In this document: positions 57,475 through 64,000 of the stretch, piece after piece | Position numbering within the stretch: the stretch's first letter is position 1 | How the letters are laid out: each line of letters starts with the position of its first letter | NCBI RefSeq assembly: GCF_000372445.1 | Contig: NZ_AQUY01000001.1 | Location: 435,449-499,448 of the forward strand | DNA from: Corynebacterium ulceribovis DSM 45146 | Lineage (GTDB): Bacteria > Actinomycetota > Actinomycetes > Mycobacteriales > Mycobacteriaceae | DNA length: 64,000 nt | Reading direction: 5' to 3' | Notes under the pieces: model-generated | Database searches by the model: none | Seen by the model: the letters and a program-made list of their open reading frames with translations, nothing else | Told to the model about the DNA's origin: nothing | Position numbers and translations under genes: made by a program

Positions 57475-58396
57475 CTAAAGCAATTCGGCGTCTTTGAGAA
57501 GCTTGGTGAACTCGTTGATGAAAGCGTAGTACTCCGAACCTGGGGAGGGGGTAGCAATCCCAATCCACCCATCGCGACCCTTTTGGAAGAAGACAGAACT
57601 GCCATTGTCCTTCGTTGCAGTCCAGCCGGGGACTTCCGAGTAAGACTGCGCATCATCGTTCAGTGCGGGCTCCTCTTTGAGCAGCACCACTTCGATTCGA
57701 GCTCGTTCTGGGGTTCGGTCGACCCAGCAGCGGTTAACGATGTTTGCTTGGTCTGCTTCCTTCACTTCGACTCTGCTAATGCGCAATGCCTTCTGGGTAG
57801 CTTTATCCATCTTGCAGGTATCTAACTGACCCTTGGAATTTTTAATCGAATCAGGGTTGGCGGTACCGGCAGTTGTTGATGACGCCGAGCTTGATGATGG
57901 CGGCTTCGACGTTGAGCTCGAACTTGAAGAAGTACTCGATGATGTCGACCGCGGTGACGATGTCGTAGGCGTCTGTGACGATGCACTAGAGCTAGACGAT
58001 GCCGAGTTATCCGTTGCGTTGGTTTGCTCAGAGTCGTCGGAACCACGAAGGCCGAAAAACGTTGCGCCGCCGATGACGATGATGAGCAGCATGGCTGCGA
58101 TGAACCACACTAACGGCCCGTTGCCGCCGGAATTGTTCTTCCCAGAACCTGGCGACTGTGGTGGTGGGCTACCTGGACCAAAAGAGTTGGATCCATAGCC
58201 GCCGAACTGTTGTTGACCACTGAACTGCTGTTGGCCACCGAACGGCTGCTGTCCACCATAAGCCCCGCCATGTGCCCCAAAACCTTGCTGTGGCTGCGAG
58301 CCGTAGGGCCCGTCGGCTGGCCAGAGGGCGCGCCGTAGCCGGAAAGCCGTTATGCGGCTGGTTGCTCGGGCCGTAGGGGCTTGGCGGTGTCGTCAT
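57475..58396 (-). pseudogene. Array protein C, frameshifted in the N-terminal tail
   Basis: The gene opens MTTPPSPYGPSNQPHNGFP at ATG 58396 with an AAAAGGG site, but the frame then changes twice. Sense tail codons (GYGAPSGQPTGP) continue in a second frame from about 58340, and QPQQGFGAHGGAYGG onward in a third from about 58305. Each shift equals loss of one base. The last frame runs on through the membrane segment (WFIAAMLLIIVIGGATFF), a Ser-rich stalk and the shared domain (NPDSIKNSKGQLDTCKMD, NRCWVDRTPE) to the stop at 57475. The C-terminal part could only start at GTG 58110, just before the membrane segment. Confidence 0.75.
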
Positions 58397-58417
58397 AGTG
58401 GTTATCCCTTTTCAGCT

Positions 58418-59155
58418 CTAGTTCATTTGCGGGTCTTCGCCGCCGTCGCCGAGAAAGCCTCCGGCGCTGAGGGTGAATTCAATAGCAAGGAATGTCCGCT
58501 CGACAGCCTCTGGAGAGTCGGCTAGGGCGGAGAAGATGAAGTAACCGTCATTAAGCTTATGCACCATGTCCCACCAGCCACCGTCGGCTTGGTGAATGCT
58601 TCACACCGTACCGACCCCTTGGCGGCGGTCACCCTTGCCGTAGGTAGCTGGTGGCTGCTTCAGAGTGCCCATCACTACTGGGATATTGCCAGCAGTGGAC
58701 TGGCAGAGGTTGATGACGTTGTCATCTTCGATACCGGTGTCTTCGAAACTGCCAATATTCCAGTTCTTGCGTAGCTCCGCGTCGGCGGTACACGGATTCA
58801 GCTTGCCCTGTGCATCAGTGATCGAAGTTGGGTCGCCGGTGAGCACGATGCTCTGTGACTGGTTGGACTTGTCGCTCGTCGACGGGGCAGCGGCCTCGGC
58901 AGAAGGCGACGTTGAGGTGGCCTTCGCATTAGTTTCCGAGTCGCTGCTGCCAATCCATACGAGCAACCCAAACACCGCCACCAACGCAATAACAACGCCC
59001 CCGACAATCTGCAACAGCTTTTTATTGCCGCCGCCTTGACTTGGGCCGCCCAGTGCGCCGTACTGCGGGGGAGGCCCAAATTGCGGAGAAGCGCCGAACT
59101 GTGGCTGACCATAGGAAGGTGGATTTTGACCGTAAGGGTTCTGAGGGGATGTCAC
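58418..59155 (-). pseudogene. Array protein D, interrupted by in-frame TGA
   Basis: ATG 59155 starts a 184-residue product with a Gln/Gly/Pro/Tyr tail, membrane segment (LLQIVGGVVIALVAVFGLLVW), short stalk and DPTSITDAQGKLNPCTADAE. TGA at 58601–58603 ends it, but the same frame continues as SIHQADGGWWDMVHKLNDGY and on to TAG 58418. That continuation aligns with array protein E (DDGWYDIVHKLKDGYFSL), so the TGA has replaced a sense codon, perhaps Trp. The shortened protein keeps both conserved cysteines but loses the last 60 residues. Confidence 0.78.
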
Positions 59156-59198
59156 AATGTGTTCCTTTTAATGAGGAGTCTGTGAGACTCGAGGCGAG

Positions 59199-60116
59199 CT
59201 ATTCTGCTTCGCCTTCGACGAAATCGTCAGCAAATCCGCCGCCAAACAAGCTGTATTCCAGGCCTTTCATAGTCAGCGCGACATCTTCCAAGTCCGTGGT
59301 TTTAGCGGACAGTGAGAAGTAACCGTCCTTCAGCTTGTGGACGATGTCATACCAGCCGTCATCCGTCTTGAACACGCGCCATTCGCCGCCCATGCTCGGC
59401 TGTGACTCGCCGCGATTGTAAGCCAACGGCGGTCCCTCCAAGGCTGCCAGAATAACCGTGACACTCTTAGATTTGCCGCCGCAGATATAGCGGACATTGT
59501 CGTTCTTCTTTTCCATGTCCTCGAGGCCTTGAACCCGCCAGCTGGCCTGAATCTGCTTGTCAGCGGAGCAAGGGTTCAGCCGGCCTTTGCTATCAGTGAT
59601 TGAATCCGACTGGATGAGAAAAGTCGTCGGGCCTCCTGACTCCGCTGGTGCAGTCGTGGTCGCCTCCGCACTGCTGGTGCTCGCGGTGCTGCTCGGGGTA
59701 GCAGTGAAAGTGGAGCTGTCAGTAGAAGCTGCTTCAGAACTGCTGGATTCGGATGATTGCGCCGTTGTCTCTTCCTCGTTGCCGGACAGTAGGAAATAGC
59801 TCCCGCCACCGATAGCAGCAAGAGCGATAAATGCACCGGCAACTAAAGCAATGACTTTGCCGGCACCGCTCTTTTGTGGCCCGCCATTTGGGGCGCCACA
59901 AGGCATTTGGCTGCCATAATTGGGTTGCCCGCCATAATTGGGTTGCCCGCCGTAATTAGGTTGTCCGCCGAATTGTGGCTGAGCGCTAAACTGCTGCTGA
60001 GCACCAAATGATTGCTGACCGCCGAACTGTTGCTCGGTGCCGTATTGCTGCTGGTCACCAAAATTAGGTTGGCCACTGTAGGGCTGCTGTCCGTATCCGT
60101 TGTAATTATTAGCCAT
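59199..60116 (-). CDS. Array protein E: membrane-anchored, two-Cys C-terminal domain
   Basis: A 305-residue paralogue and the first gene of the array. The tail (1–85) holds repeats such as GGQPNYGGQPNYGGQ; a membrane segment follows (about 87–108, VIALVAGAFIALAAIGGGSYFLL), then a Ser/Thr/Ala stalk and the domain with DSITDSKGRLNPCSADKQ, RYICGGKSKSVTV and DDGWYDIVHKLKDGYFSLSAKTTDLED. It is closest to array protein D. The end is acidic (FADDFVEGEAE). It lies divergent from the enoyl-CoA hydratase gene, with a 191-base gap holding a 14-base palindrome. Confidence 0.75.
   Translation of the reverse strand: MANNYNGYGQQPYSGQPNFGDQQQYGTEQQFGGQQSFGAQQQFSAQPQFGGQPNYGGQPNYGGQPNYGSQMPCGAPNGGPQKSGAGKVIALVAGAFIALAAIGGGSYFLLSGNEEETTAQSSESSSSEAASTDSSTFTATPSSTASTSSAEATTTAPAESGGPTTFLIQSDSITDSKGRLNPCSADKQIQASWRVQGLEDMEKKNDNVRYICGGKSKSVTVILAALEGPPLAYNRGESQPSMGGEWRVFKTDDGWYDIVHKLKDGYFSLSAKTTDLEDVALTMKGLEYSLFGGGFADDFVEGEAE
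59914..59967 (-). repeat. Three 18-bp coding repeats in array protein E
   Basis: CCATAATTGGGTTGCCCG twice without change (59914–59931, 59932–59949) and a third copy with three differences (59950–59967), encoding the hexapeptide Gly-Gln-Pro-Asn-Tyr-Gly. Confidence 0.88.
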
Positions 60117-60172
60117 TGTGCCTGCGCTGCTTTCCTAAGAGTTTCCTTGGATTGCGCTAACTATGTTTGAAA

Positions 60173-60186
60173 GGGAAAATTTTCCC
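60173..60186. promoter_or_regulatory. Palindrome GGGAAAATTTTCCC between divergent genes
   Basis: A perfect 14-base palindrome, 57 bases before array gene E and 122 bases before the enoyl-CoA hydratase start. It could be an operator. The rest of the 191-base gap shows no gene. Confidence 0.4.
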
Positions 60187-60307
60187 ACAGGACAACTTAG
60201 GTGCTATCTCGGCATTGAGTAGGGGTCGGAACCAACTTGTTATGTTGCGCCGTGAGGATTTGTGCAAAAGCAGGTCTGATGCCCCCTTAGTGTGGGAGTC
60301 TGGATGT

Positions 60308-61108
60308 ATGAATTCAGATGTAAAAAACACAGAAGACGCGGTGCTGCTCCAAGAGCTCAACGACGGATTGCTCACCTTGACTATCAACCGACCAGCAGCC
60401 CACAACGGTCTAAACCAGGAGCTACGGCTTGCGCTGCGCGCCGCGTTTGAGTCGGTGAACAACAATGATGACATTCGCGCGGTCCTAATCACCAGCGCGG
60501 GTGACAAATTCTGTGTCGGCCAAGACATCGTCGAACATGGCCAAGACATGATGAATCGCACCAACCAGGACAAAGTGCACAAGGAATACAATCCAATGAT
60601 CGCGGCCCTGCTGGAAATTAGAGTTCCAGTTGTCGCTCATGTTGGCGGCGCAGCAGCCGGTGCCGGCTGGTCTCTAGCAATGGCCTGCGATTTCCGAATC
60701 GCAGCAAACACCGCCAGCTTTAAAGCCGCATTCCCAACCATGGGGCTGGCAACTGACTGCGGTATGAGCAACTTGCTGCCGCAAGCCGTCGGTGTACCAA
60801 AGGCCATGGAAATCCTCATCTTTGATAAGAAACTGTCGGCAGAACAGGCCCTTGAACTGGGTGTCGTCAACGAAGTATTGGACGAAGACGCTGCCGCAAC
60901 TCGAGCCGTGGCGCTGGCACAGCAACTCGCAGCCGGACCATCGGTGGCGTTCAAAGAGATTAAGCAGCTGGTCCGTAACGCAGCAGCAACCACCCGCGCC
61001 GCAGAGCTGGAAGCTGATGCACAGGTGCGCCTTGCCCAGACTGCCGACCATATGGAAGCTGTCCAGTCCTTCCTAGAGAAGCGACCGCCGAACTTCACCG
61101 GCAAATAG
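60308..61108 (+). CDS. Enoyl-CoA hydratase/isomerase family protein
   Basis: A 266-residue crotonase-fold protein. Oxyanion-hole motifs are FCVGQDIVEHG and GGAAAGAGWSLAMACD; AFPTMGLATDCGMSNLLPQAVG holds the region where hydratases carry the second catalytic Glu, and its Asp/Cys there suggests a PaaG-like isomerase or related activity instead of classical hydration. ATG 60308 is chosen because it gives the normal family length; longer in-frame starts reach into the palindrome region. Near the acyl-CoA dehydrogenase gene, with which it converges, so both probably serve acyl-CoA breakdown. Confidence 0.85.
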   Translation: MNSDVKNTEDAVLLQELNDGLLTLTINRPAAHNGLNQELRLALRAAFESVNNNDDIRAVLITSAGDKFCVGQDIVEHGQDMMNRTNQDKVHKEYNPMIAALLEIRVPVVAHVGGAAAGAGWSLAMACDFRIAANTASFKAAFPTMGLATDCGMSNLLPQAVGVPKAMEILIFDKKLSAEQALELGVVNEVLDEDAAATRAVALAQQLAAGPSVAFKEIKQLVRNAAATTRAAELEADAQVRLAQTADHMEAVQSFLEKRPPNFTGK

Positions 61109-61144
61109 CACGAACCGGCCTGGGGCACACCGCCCCCAGGCAAG

Positions 61145-61180
61145 AAAGGAGCCAGCCGCGCGATGCGACTGGCTCCTTTT
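61145..61180. terminator. Bidirectional terminator
   Basis: AAAGGAGCCAG (61145–61155) pairs with CTGGCTCCTTT (61169–61179) and is flanked by A- and T-runs, between the converging hydratase and dehydrogenase genes. A second small stem, CCTGGGG/CCCCAGG, lies at 61119–61140. Confidence 0.82.
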
Positions 61181-61210
61181 CTGTGTGGCTATGTTGTGGT
61201 TGCCGGAAGG

Positions 61211-62383
61211 CTACTTACCGAAACCCTTGGAGAGCTTACGGGAGATAATCTCCTTCATAATTTCATTCGGGCCACCGTAAATTGGCTGGACGCGGGTGTC
61301 CAAGTAATGGGTCGCGATTGGGTATTCCATCATGAAGCCGTAGCCGCCGTGCATCTGCAGCGCCCGGGAAACAATCTCTAGCTGCAGTTCGGTGGTCCAG
61401 TACTTCGCCATGGATGCGCCGACCTCATCGAGTTTTTCTTCATTGTGCGCCATGACGCACTGGTCGACGAAGGACTGCGCTACCTGAACGTCGGTGGCCA
61501 TCTCTGCCAGGAAGTGGCCGTGCACCTGGTGGTTTGCCAATGGCTTTCCGAAAGTGGTGCGTTCCATGGAGTGCTGGTACGCCAAGTCGAAGGCGCGGCG
61601 GGACGTCGCAACCGAGCCGACTGCAATGGATAGGCGTTCATGTGCCAGGTTGGTGCGCAGGTATTCGAAGCCGGCGCCGCGCTCACCGATGAGGTTTGCT
61701 GCTGGAATGCGCACGTTGTCGAAGTGCAGTTCCGCGGTGTCCTGGGCGTGCAAGCCGACCTTCTTCAGTGGACCGGACTTGGTGTAGCCCTCCATGCCGT
61801 CTTCGATAATCAGCAGGGAGACACCCGCGCGGCCCTTATCCGGGTCAGTAATGGCTGCGACGATGGTGAAGTCAGCCTGCATGCCGTTAGAGATGAAGGT
61901 CTTTGAGCCGTTCAGAATGAAGTCGTCACCATCTGGCAGGGCAGTGGTGCGCATGCCAGCGAGGTCCGAACCAGCGCCTGGTTCAGTCATCGCCAGAGCA
62001 GCGATAGCATCACCGGTGGTTAGTGGACGCAGGAAACGTTCGCACTGTTCCTCATTGGCGAACTTGCGCAGGTATGGCACAACAAGGTCGTTGATGGTGC
62101 CGATGCCGACGATGATGGAGCCGCAGTCTGCCTGGGCGAACTCTTCGGCGAGGATCTGGTTGTAGCGGAAGTCGTTCATATCGGAGCCGCCAAACTTTTC
62201 TGGGGCAGCGAAACCGATCAGGCCGAGCTCACCGGCCTGCTTGTAGAAGGAGCGGTCGATGTATGCCTGCTCTTCCCACTTAGCAACGTGTGGTTTGACA
62301 TCTTTGGCCACGAAGTCGCGCACCATGTCGCGGAACATATCGTGTTCTTCGGTGAAAATGGTGCGAGGTAGGAAGTCCCGCAT
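61211..62383 (-). CDS. Acyl-CoA dehydrogenase
   Basis: A 390-residue FAD enzyme that oxidises an acyl-CoA to the enoyl-CoA. Signature parts are ALAMTEPGAGSDLAGM, GSKTFISNGMQADF, RTTFGKPLANHQ and QMHGGYGFMMEYP; the catalytic Glu lies in PIYGGPNEIMKEII near the end. Chain-length choice cannot be read with certainty. ATG 62383 follows GAGGAGAG. A 19-base motif shared with actA lies 77 bases upstream. The 238-base gap before it holds this motif and a probable promoter, no gene. Confidence 0.93.
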   Translation of the reverse strand: MRDFLPRTIFTEEHDMFRDMVRDFVAKDVKPHVAKWEEQAYIDRSFYKQAGELGLIGFAAPEKFGGSDMNDFRYNQILAEEFAQADCGSIIVGIGTINDLVVPYLRKFANEEQCERFLRPLTTGDAIAALAMTEPGAGSDLAGMRTTALPDGDDFILNGSKTFISNGMQADFTIVAAITDPDKGRAGVSLLIIEDGMEGYTKSGPLKKVGLHAQDTAELHFDNVRIPAANLIGERGAGFEYLRTNLAHERLSIAVGSVATSRRAFDLAYQHSMERTTFGKPLANHQVHGHFLAEMATDVQVAQSFVDQCVMAHNEEKLDEVGASMAKYWTTELQLEIVSRALQMHGGYGFMMEYPIATHYLDTRVQPIYGGPNEIMKEIISRKLSKGFGK

Positions 62384-62459
62384 TGGTCTCTCCTCAAAGC
62401 TAGGGATTCGCCAGTCCGGCGAGCTATCAAGATGTGACTGAAACACAACCAACAAGAAA

Positions 62460-62478
62460 ATGTGTCGTGTGTCTCACA
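62460..62478. promoter_or_regulatory. Shared 19-base motif upstream of the acyl-CoA dehydrogenase gene
   Basis: ATGTGTCGTGTGTCTCACA; its complement TGTGAGACACACGACACAT differs by one base from the site before actA (43208–43226). Relative to its gene it points the opposite way from the actA site. Confidence 0.5.
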
Positions 62479-62621
62479 GCGTCTGACTTCCATTATGAAC
62501 AAAATTATTAACACTTCGCTAGGTTTCGCGAAAATAGTTACAAAAATGGGTGCAGACAGCCGAAACTGCCTACACCCCTTAATGAAGCCCAACTGGAGAC
62601 GAGCTCCCGAACCGCTGCGCG

Positions 62622-63380
62622 CTACTTCCAGAACCCTGCCAGCAGAGAGTTCACCAAGTCTGCCTGCTGCACGGTCACCAGGTGTGCCGCTGGGTCAATG
62701 GTCACCATGCGGGACCCGACAATGCCCGAGCGCACCCGATTAACAGCCTCCAGCGGTGTCGACGGATCGGTCTGCCCCGCGATAACCAGCGTCGGGGCGT
62801 TGACCCGCGCCAAAAAGGCCGACGAGTCGAACTGTGCCAACGCATGGCAGCAACCGGCGTAACCTGCGTCCGAAGTAGCCACAATCGCGTTGTAGAACTC
62901 CTGCACAATCTCTGGGTTTCGCTGGGCCCACGTTGGGGTGAACCAGCGCGCTACCACTCCGTCTGCCAGCGCCTGAGTGCCTTCTTTTTCCACCAATTCC
63001 GCTTTGTCCAGCCAGTCGCGGCGCTGCCCAAAGCGGGTGGTGGTAGAGATGGCGGTCAATGTTTCCGTGCGATCTGGGTATGCCTGCGCAAAGTACTGTG
63101 CCACGGCGCCGCCAAGGGAAATTCCGGTGATATTGGCCCGTTGCACTCCCAATTCGTCAAGAAGCGAAACGACGTCTTCGGCGAGCTCGTCGATGCTGTA
63201 CGGTTCGGCGGGCGCTGGGGACTGGCCATGTCCGCGCAGGTCAACGGTGATCATCCGGAAGCGGTCGCTGAGTGCGTCCGTCTGCCATTTCCACATGTCG
63301 CGGGTGGCGCCGAGGCTCGGCAGCAGCACCACGACCGGTGCGTCGTCCGGACCGACAATGTCGTAGCTCAGGCTAGTCAT
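62622..63380 (-). CDS. Alpha/beta hydrolase, 3-oxoadipate enol-lactonase-like
   Basis: A 252-residue alpha/beta hydrolase with nucleophile Ser in GISLGG, acid Asp in IAGQTDPSTP and His in DPAAHLVTV. The pattern VVLLPSLGATRDMWKWQ and DLRGHGQSPAP matches PcaD-type enol-lactonases of the protocatechuate pathway. No other pca genes are visible, so it may act on another ester or lactone. ATG 63380 follows AGGAGAA and overlaps the DUF5997 stop by eight bases, so the two are coupled. Confidence 0.82.
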   Translation of the reverse strand: MTSLSYDIVGPDDAPVVVLLPSLGATRDMWKWQTDALSDRFRMITVDLRGHGQSPAPAEPYSIDELAEDVVSLLDELGVQRANITGISLGGAVAQYFAQAYPDRTETLTAISTTTRFGQRRDWLDKAELVEKEGTQALADGVVARWFTPTWAQRNPEIVQEFYNAIVATSDAGYAGCCHALAQFDSSAFLARVNAPTLVIAGQTDPSTPLEAVNRVRSGIVGSRMVTIDPAAHLVTVQQADLVNSLLAGFWK

Positions 63381-63765
63381 TGGAGTTCTCCTGGGTTGTG
63401 GCCTCCGCTCCGTCGGTCTGGGCTTCGGCACGCTGCTGCGCCATCGACTCGCGCGCCTTGGCCAACCATTCTGGGGCTTCGACCAGCAGTTCATTAATCT
63501 CTGCGGTAGTCAGCGCCTTATCCATGTCGTTGCGCTTGAGGGCAGTGATAGTAATGCCAAGTTTTTGTGCCACTACCGGCCGCGGGTGCGGTCCTTCGCG
63601 GCGCAGGGTCTGCAGCCACTCAGGTGGATCGGTCTGCAGCTGCTGGAACTGCTCCCGACTGATGGCTGATTCTTGGAACTCAGCGGGCGTTGCTGGCAGG
63701 AAAATGCCAAGCTTTTTCGCGGCGGTCAGCGGCTTCATGGCTTGGGCGGAAGGTTCATTGCTCAC
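63373..63765 (-). CDS. DUF5997 protein
   Basis: A 130-residue protein with two similar helical segments, LTAAKKLGIFLPATPAEFQESAIS and PRPVVAQKLGITITALKRNDM–KALTTAEINELL, suggesting an internal duplication or helix-turn-helix-like fold. The end is acidic. This is the actinobacterial DUF5997 family, often next to a LysR-type ligand-binding protein as here. GTG 63765 is chosen because TACCGT lies seven bases upstream; ATG 63738 at the conserved MKPLTAAKKLG is the alternative. Role unknown. Confidence 0.75.
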   Translation of the reverse strand: MSNEPSAQAMKPLTAAKKLGIFLPATPAEFQESAISREQFQQLQTDPPEWLQTLRREGPHPRPVVAQKLGITITALKRNDMDKALTTAEINELLVEAPEWLAKARESMAQQRAEAQTDGAEATTQENSND

Positions 63766-63772
63766 ACCATCG

Positions 63773-63782
63773 ACGGTAGCAT
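63773..63782. promoter_or_regulatory. Overlapping divergent -10 elements
   Basis: On the minus strand TACCGT (63778 to 63773) serves the DUF5997 gene; on the plus strand TAGCAT (63777–63782) serves the LysR-like gene. Both stand seven bases from their start codons, and they share two base pairs. Confidence 0.55.
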
Positions 63783-63789
63783 TACCAGC

Positions 63790-64000
63790 ATGGAACCGAA
63801 CGCAGTTGACCCAACTGAGACGCTGCGCATTGCGTATGCGCCTGGCGTGGTGCCCGATAAATGGCTGCGCCGACACCGCGACCGCTTCCCGCAGCTGCGG
63901 TTGGAGGCCTTCCCCGATGACAATCCGCTGGTTGCGGTGCGCAGCGGCCGTGCGGATATGTGTTTGGCTAGGGAACCTCTTGTTGACGAAAACAGCTGCG
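63790..64000 (+). CDS. LysR-type substrate-binding domain protein, partial
   Basis: The first 70 codons are in the window. MEPNAVDPTETLRIAYAPG leads straight into the ligand-binding fold (LRIAYAPGVVPDKWLRRHRDRFPQLRLE, then VAVRSGRADMCLARE) without a helix-turn-helix domain before it. It is thus a LysR_substrate-only protein, at least in its N-terminal part. It is divergent from the DUF5997 gene with 24 bases between start codons; the two families are commonly neighbours. Ligand unknown. Confidence 0.72.
   Translation, partial: MEPNAVDPTETLRIAYAPGVVPDKWLRRHRDRFPQLRLEAFPDDNPLVAVRSGRADMCLAREPLVDENSC

Overview
The window reads as a chromosomal segment of a high-GC actinobacterium, most likely a Corynebacterium. 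Three things support this: gene order shared with Corynebacterium glutamicum and Mycobacterium tuberculosis (hisN–IMPase–prfB–ftsE–ftsX; pth–rplY–prs–glmU and mfd–mazG–transglycosylase–eno–ftsB–DUF501–ppx; greA–DUF4307–mca–aroF–uppS–coaA–glyA); TAGAC-N6-GTCTA boxes of the McbR type before metE; and many start codons that sit 6–8 bases after a TANNNT -10 element, as expected for leaderless mRNAs. The species cannot be named from this sequence alone. No phage, insertion sequence, CRISPR array, rRNA or replication origin was seen.

Layout. 1–3.5 kb: end of a Rossmann reductase, then the non-homologous end-joining pair ku and ligD in divergent orientation; ligD is broken by an in-frame stop and a frameshift. 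3.6–6.5 kb: MgtE magnesium channel, a DUF4282 membrane protein, a secreted trypsin-like protease. 6.6–13.2 kb: hisN, a second IMPase, prfB, ftsEX, a PPK2 polyphosphate kinase with a lysine-rich tail, a 3-hydroxyisobutyryl-CoA hydrolase. 13.3–22 kb: an EspI-like ParA/MinD ATPase with a coiled-coil neighbour, metE with three McbR-type boxes, a HAD phosphatase, prfC, gapB. 22–29.4 kb: a DrrAB-type exporter, pth, rplY, prs, glmU, an MFS transporter and tRNA-Gln. 29.4–38.5 kb: mfd, mazG, a lytic transglycosylase, eno, ftsB, DUF501, ppx, and a tRNA with a UAA anticodon but a short variable loop. 38.5–47.2 kb: DUF2786, selO, a winged-helix protein, a CoA-transferase, pabAB, an aldehyde dehydrogenase, DUF5709. 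47.4–55.5 kb: a Bax-inhibitor-like membrane protein, greA, DUF4307, mca, aroF behind a leader-peptide attenuator, uppS, coaA, glyA. 55.6–60.1 kb: a tandem array of five related membrane-anchored surface proteins, two of them broken. 60.3–64 kb: enoyl-CoA hydratase, acyl-CoA dehydrogenase, an enol-lactonase-like hydrolase, DUF5997 and the start of a LysR-type ligand-binding protein.

Most of the window is housekeeping. The parts that deserve attention are: the leader peptide with Phe-Tyr-Phe codons and a terminator before aroF; the five-member paralogue array, for which I recognise no described function; a 19-base motif shared by the CoA-transferase and acyl-CoA dehydrogenase upstream regions; the class I tRNA with anticodon UAA; and the degraded ligD beside an intact ku.
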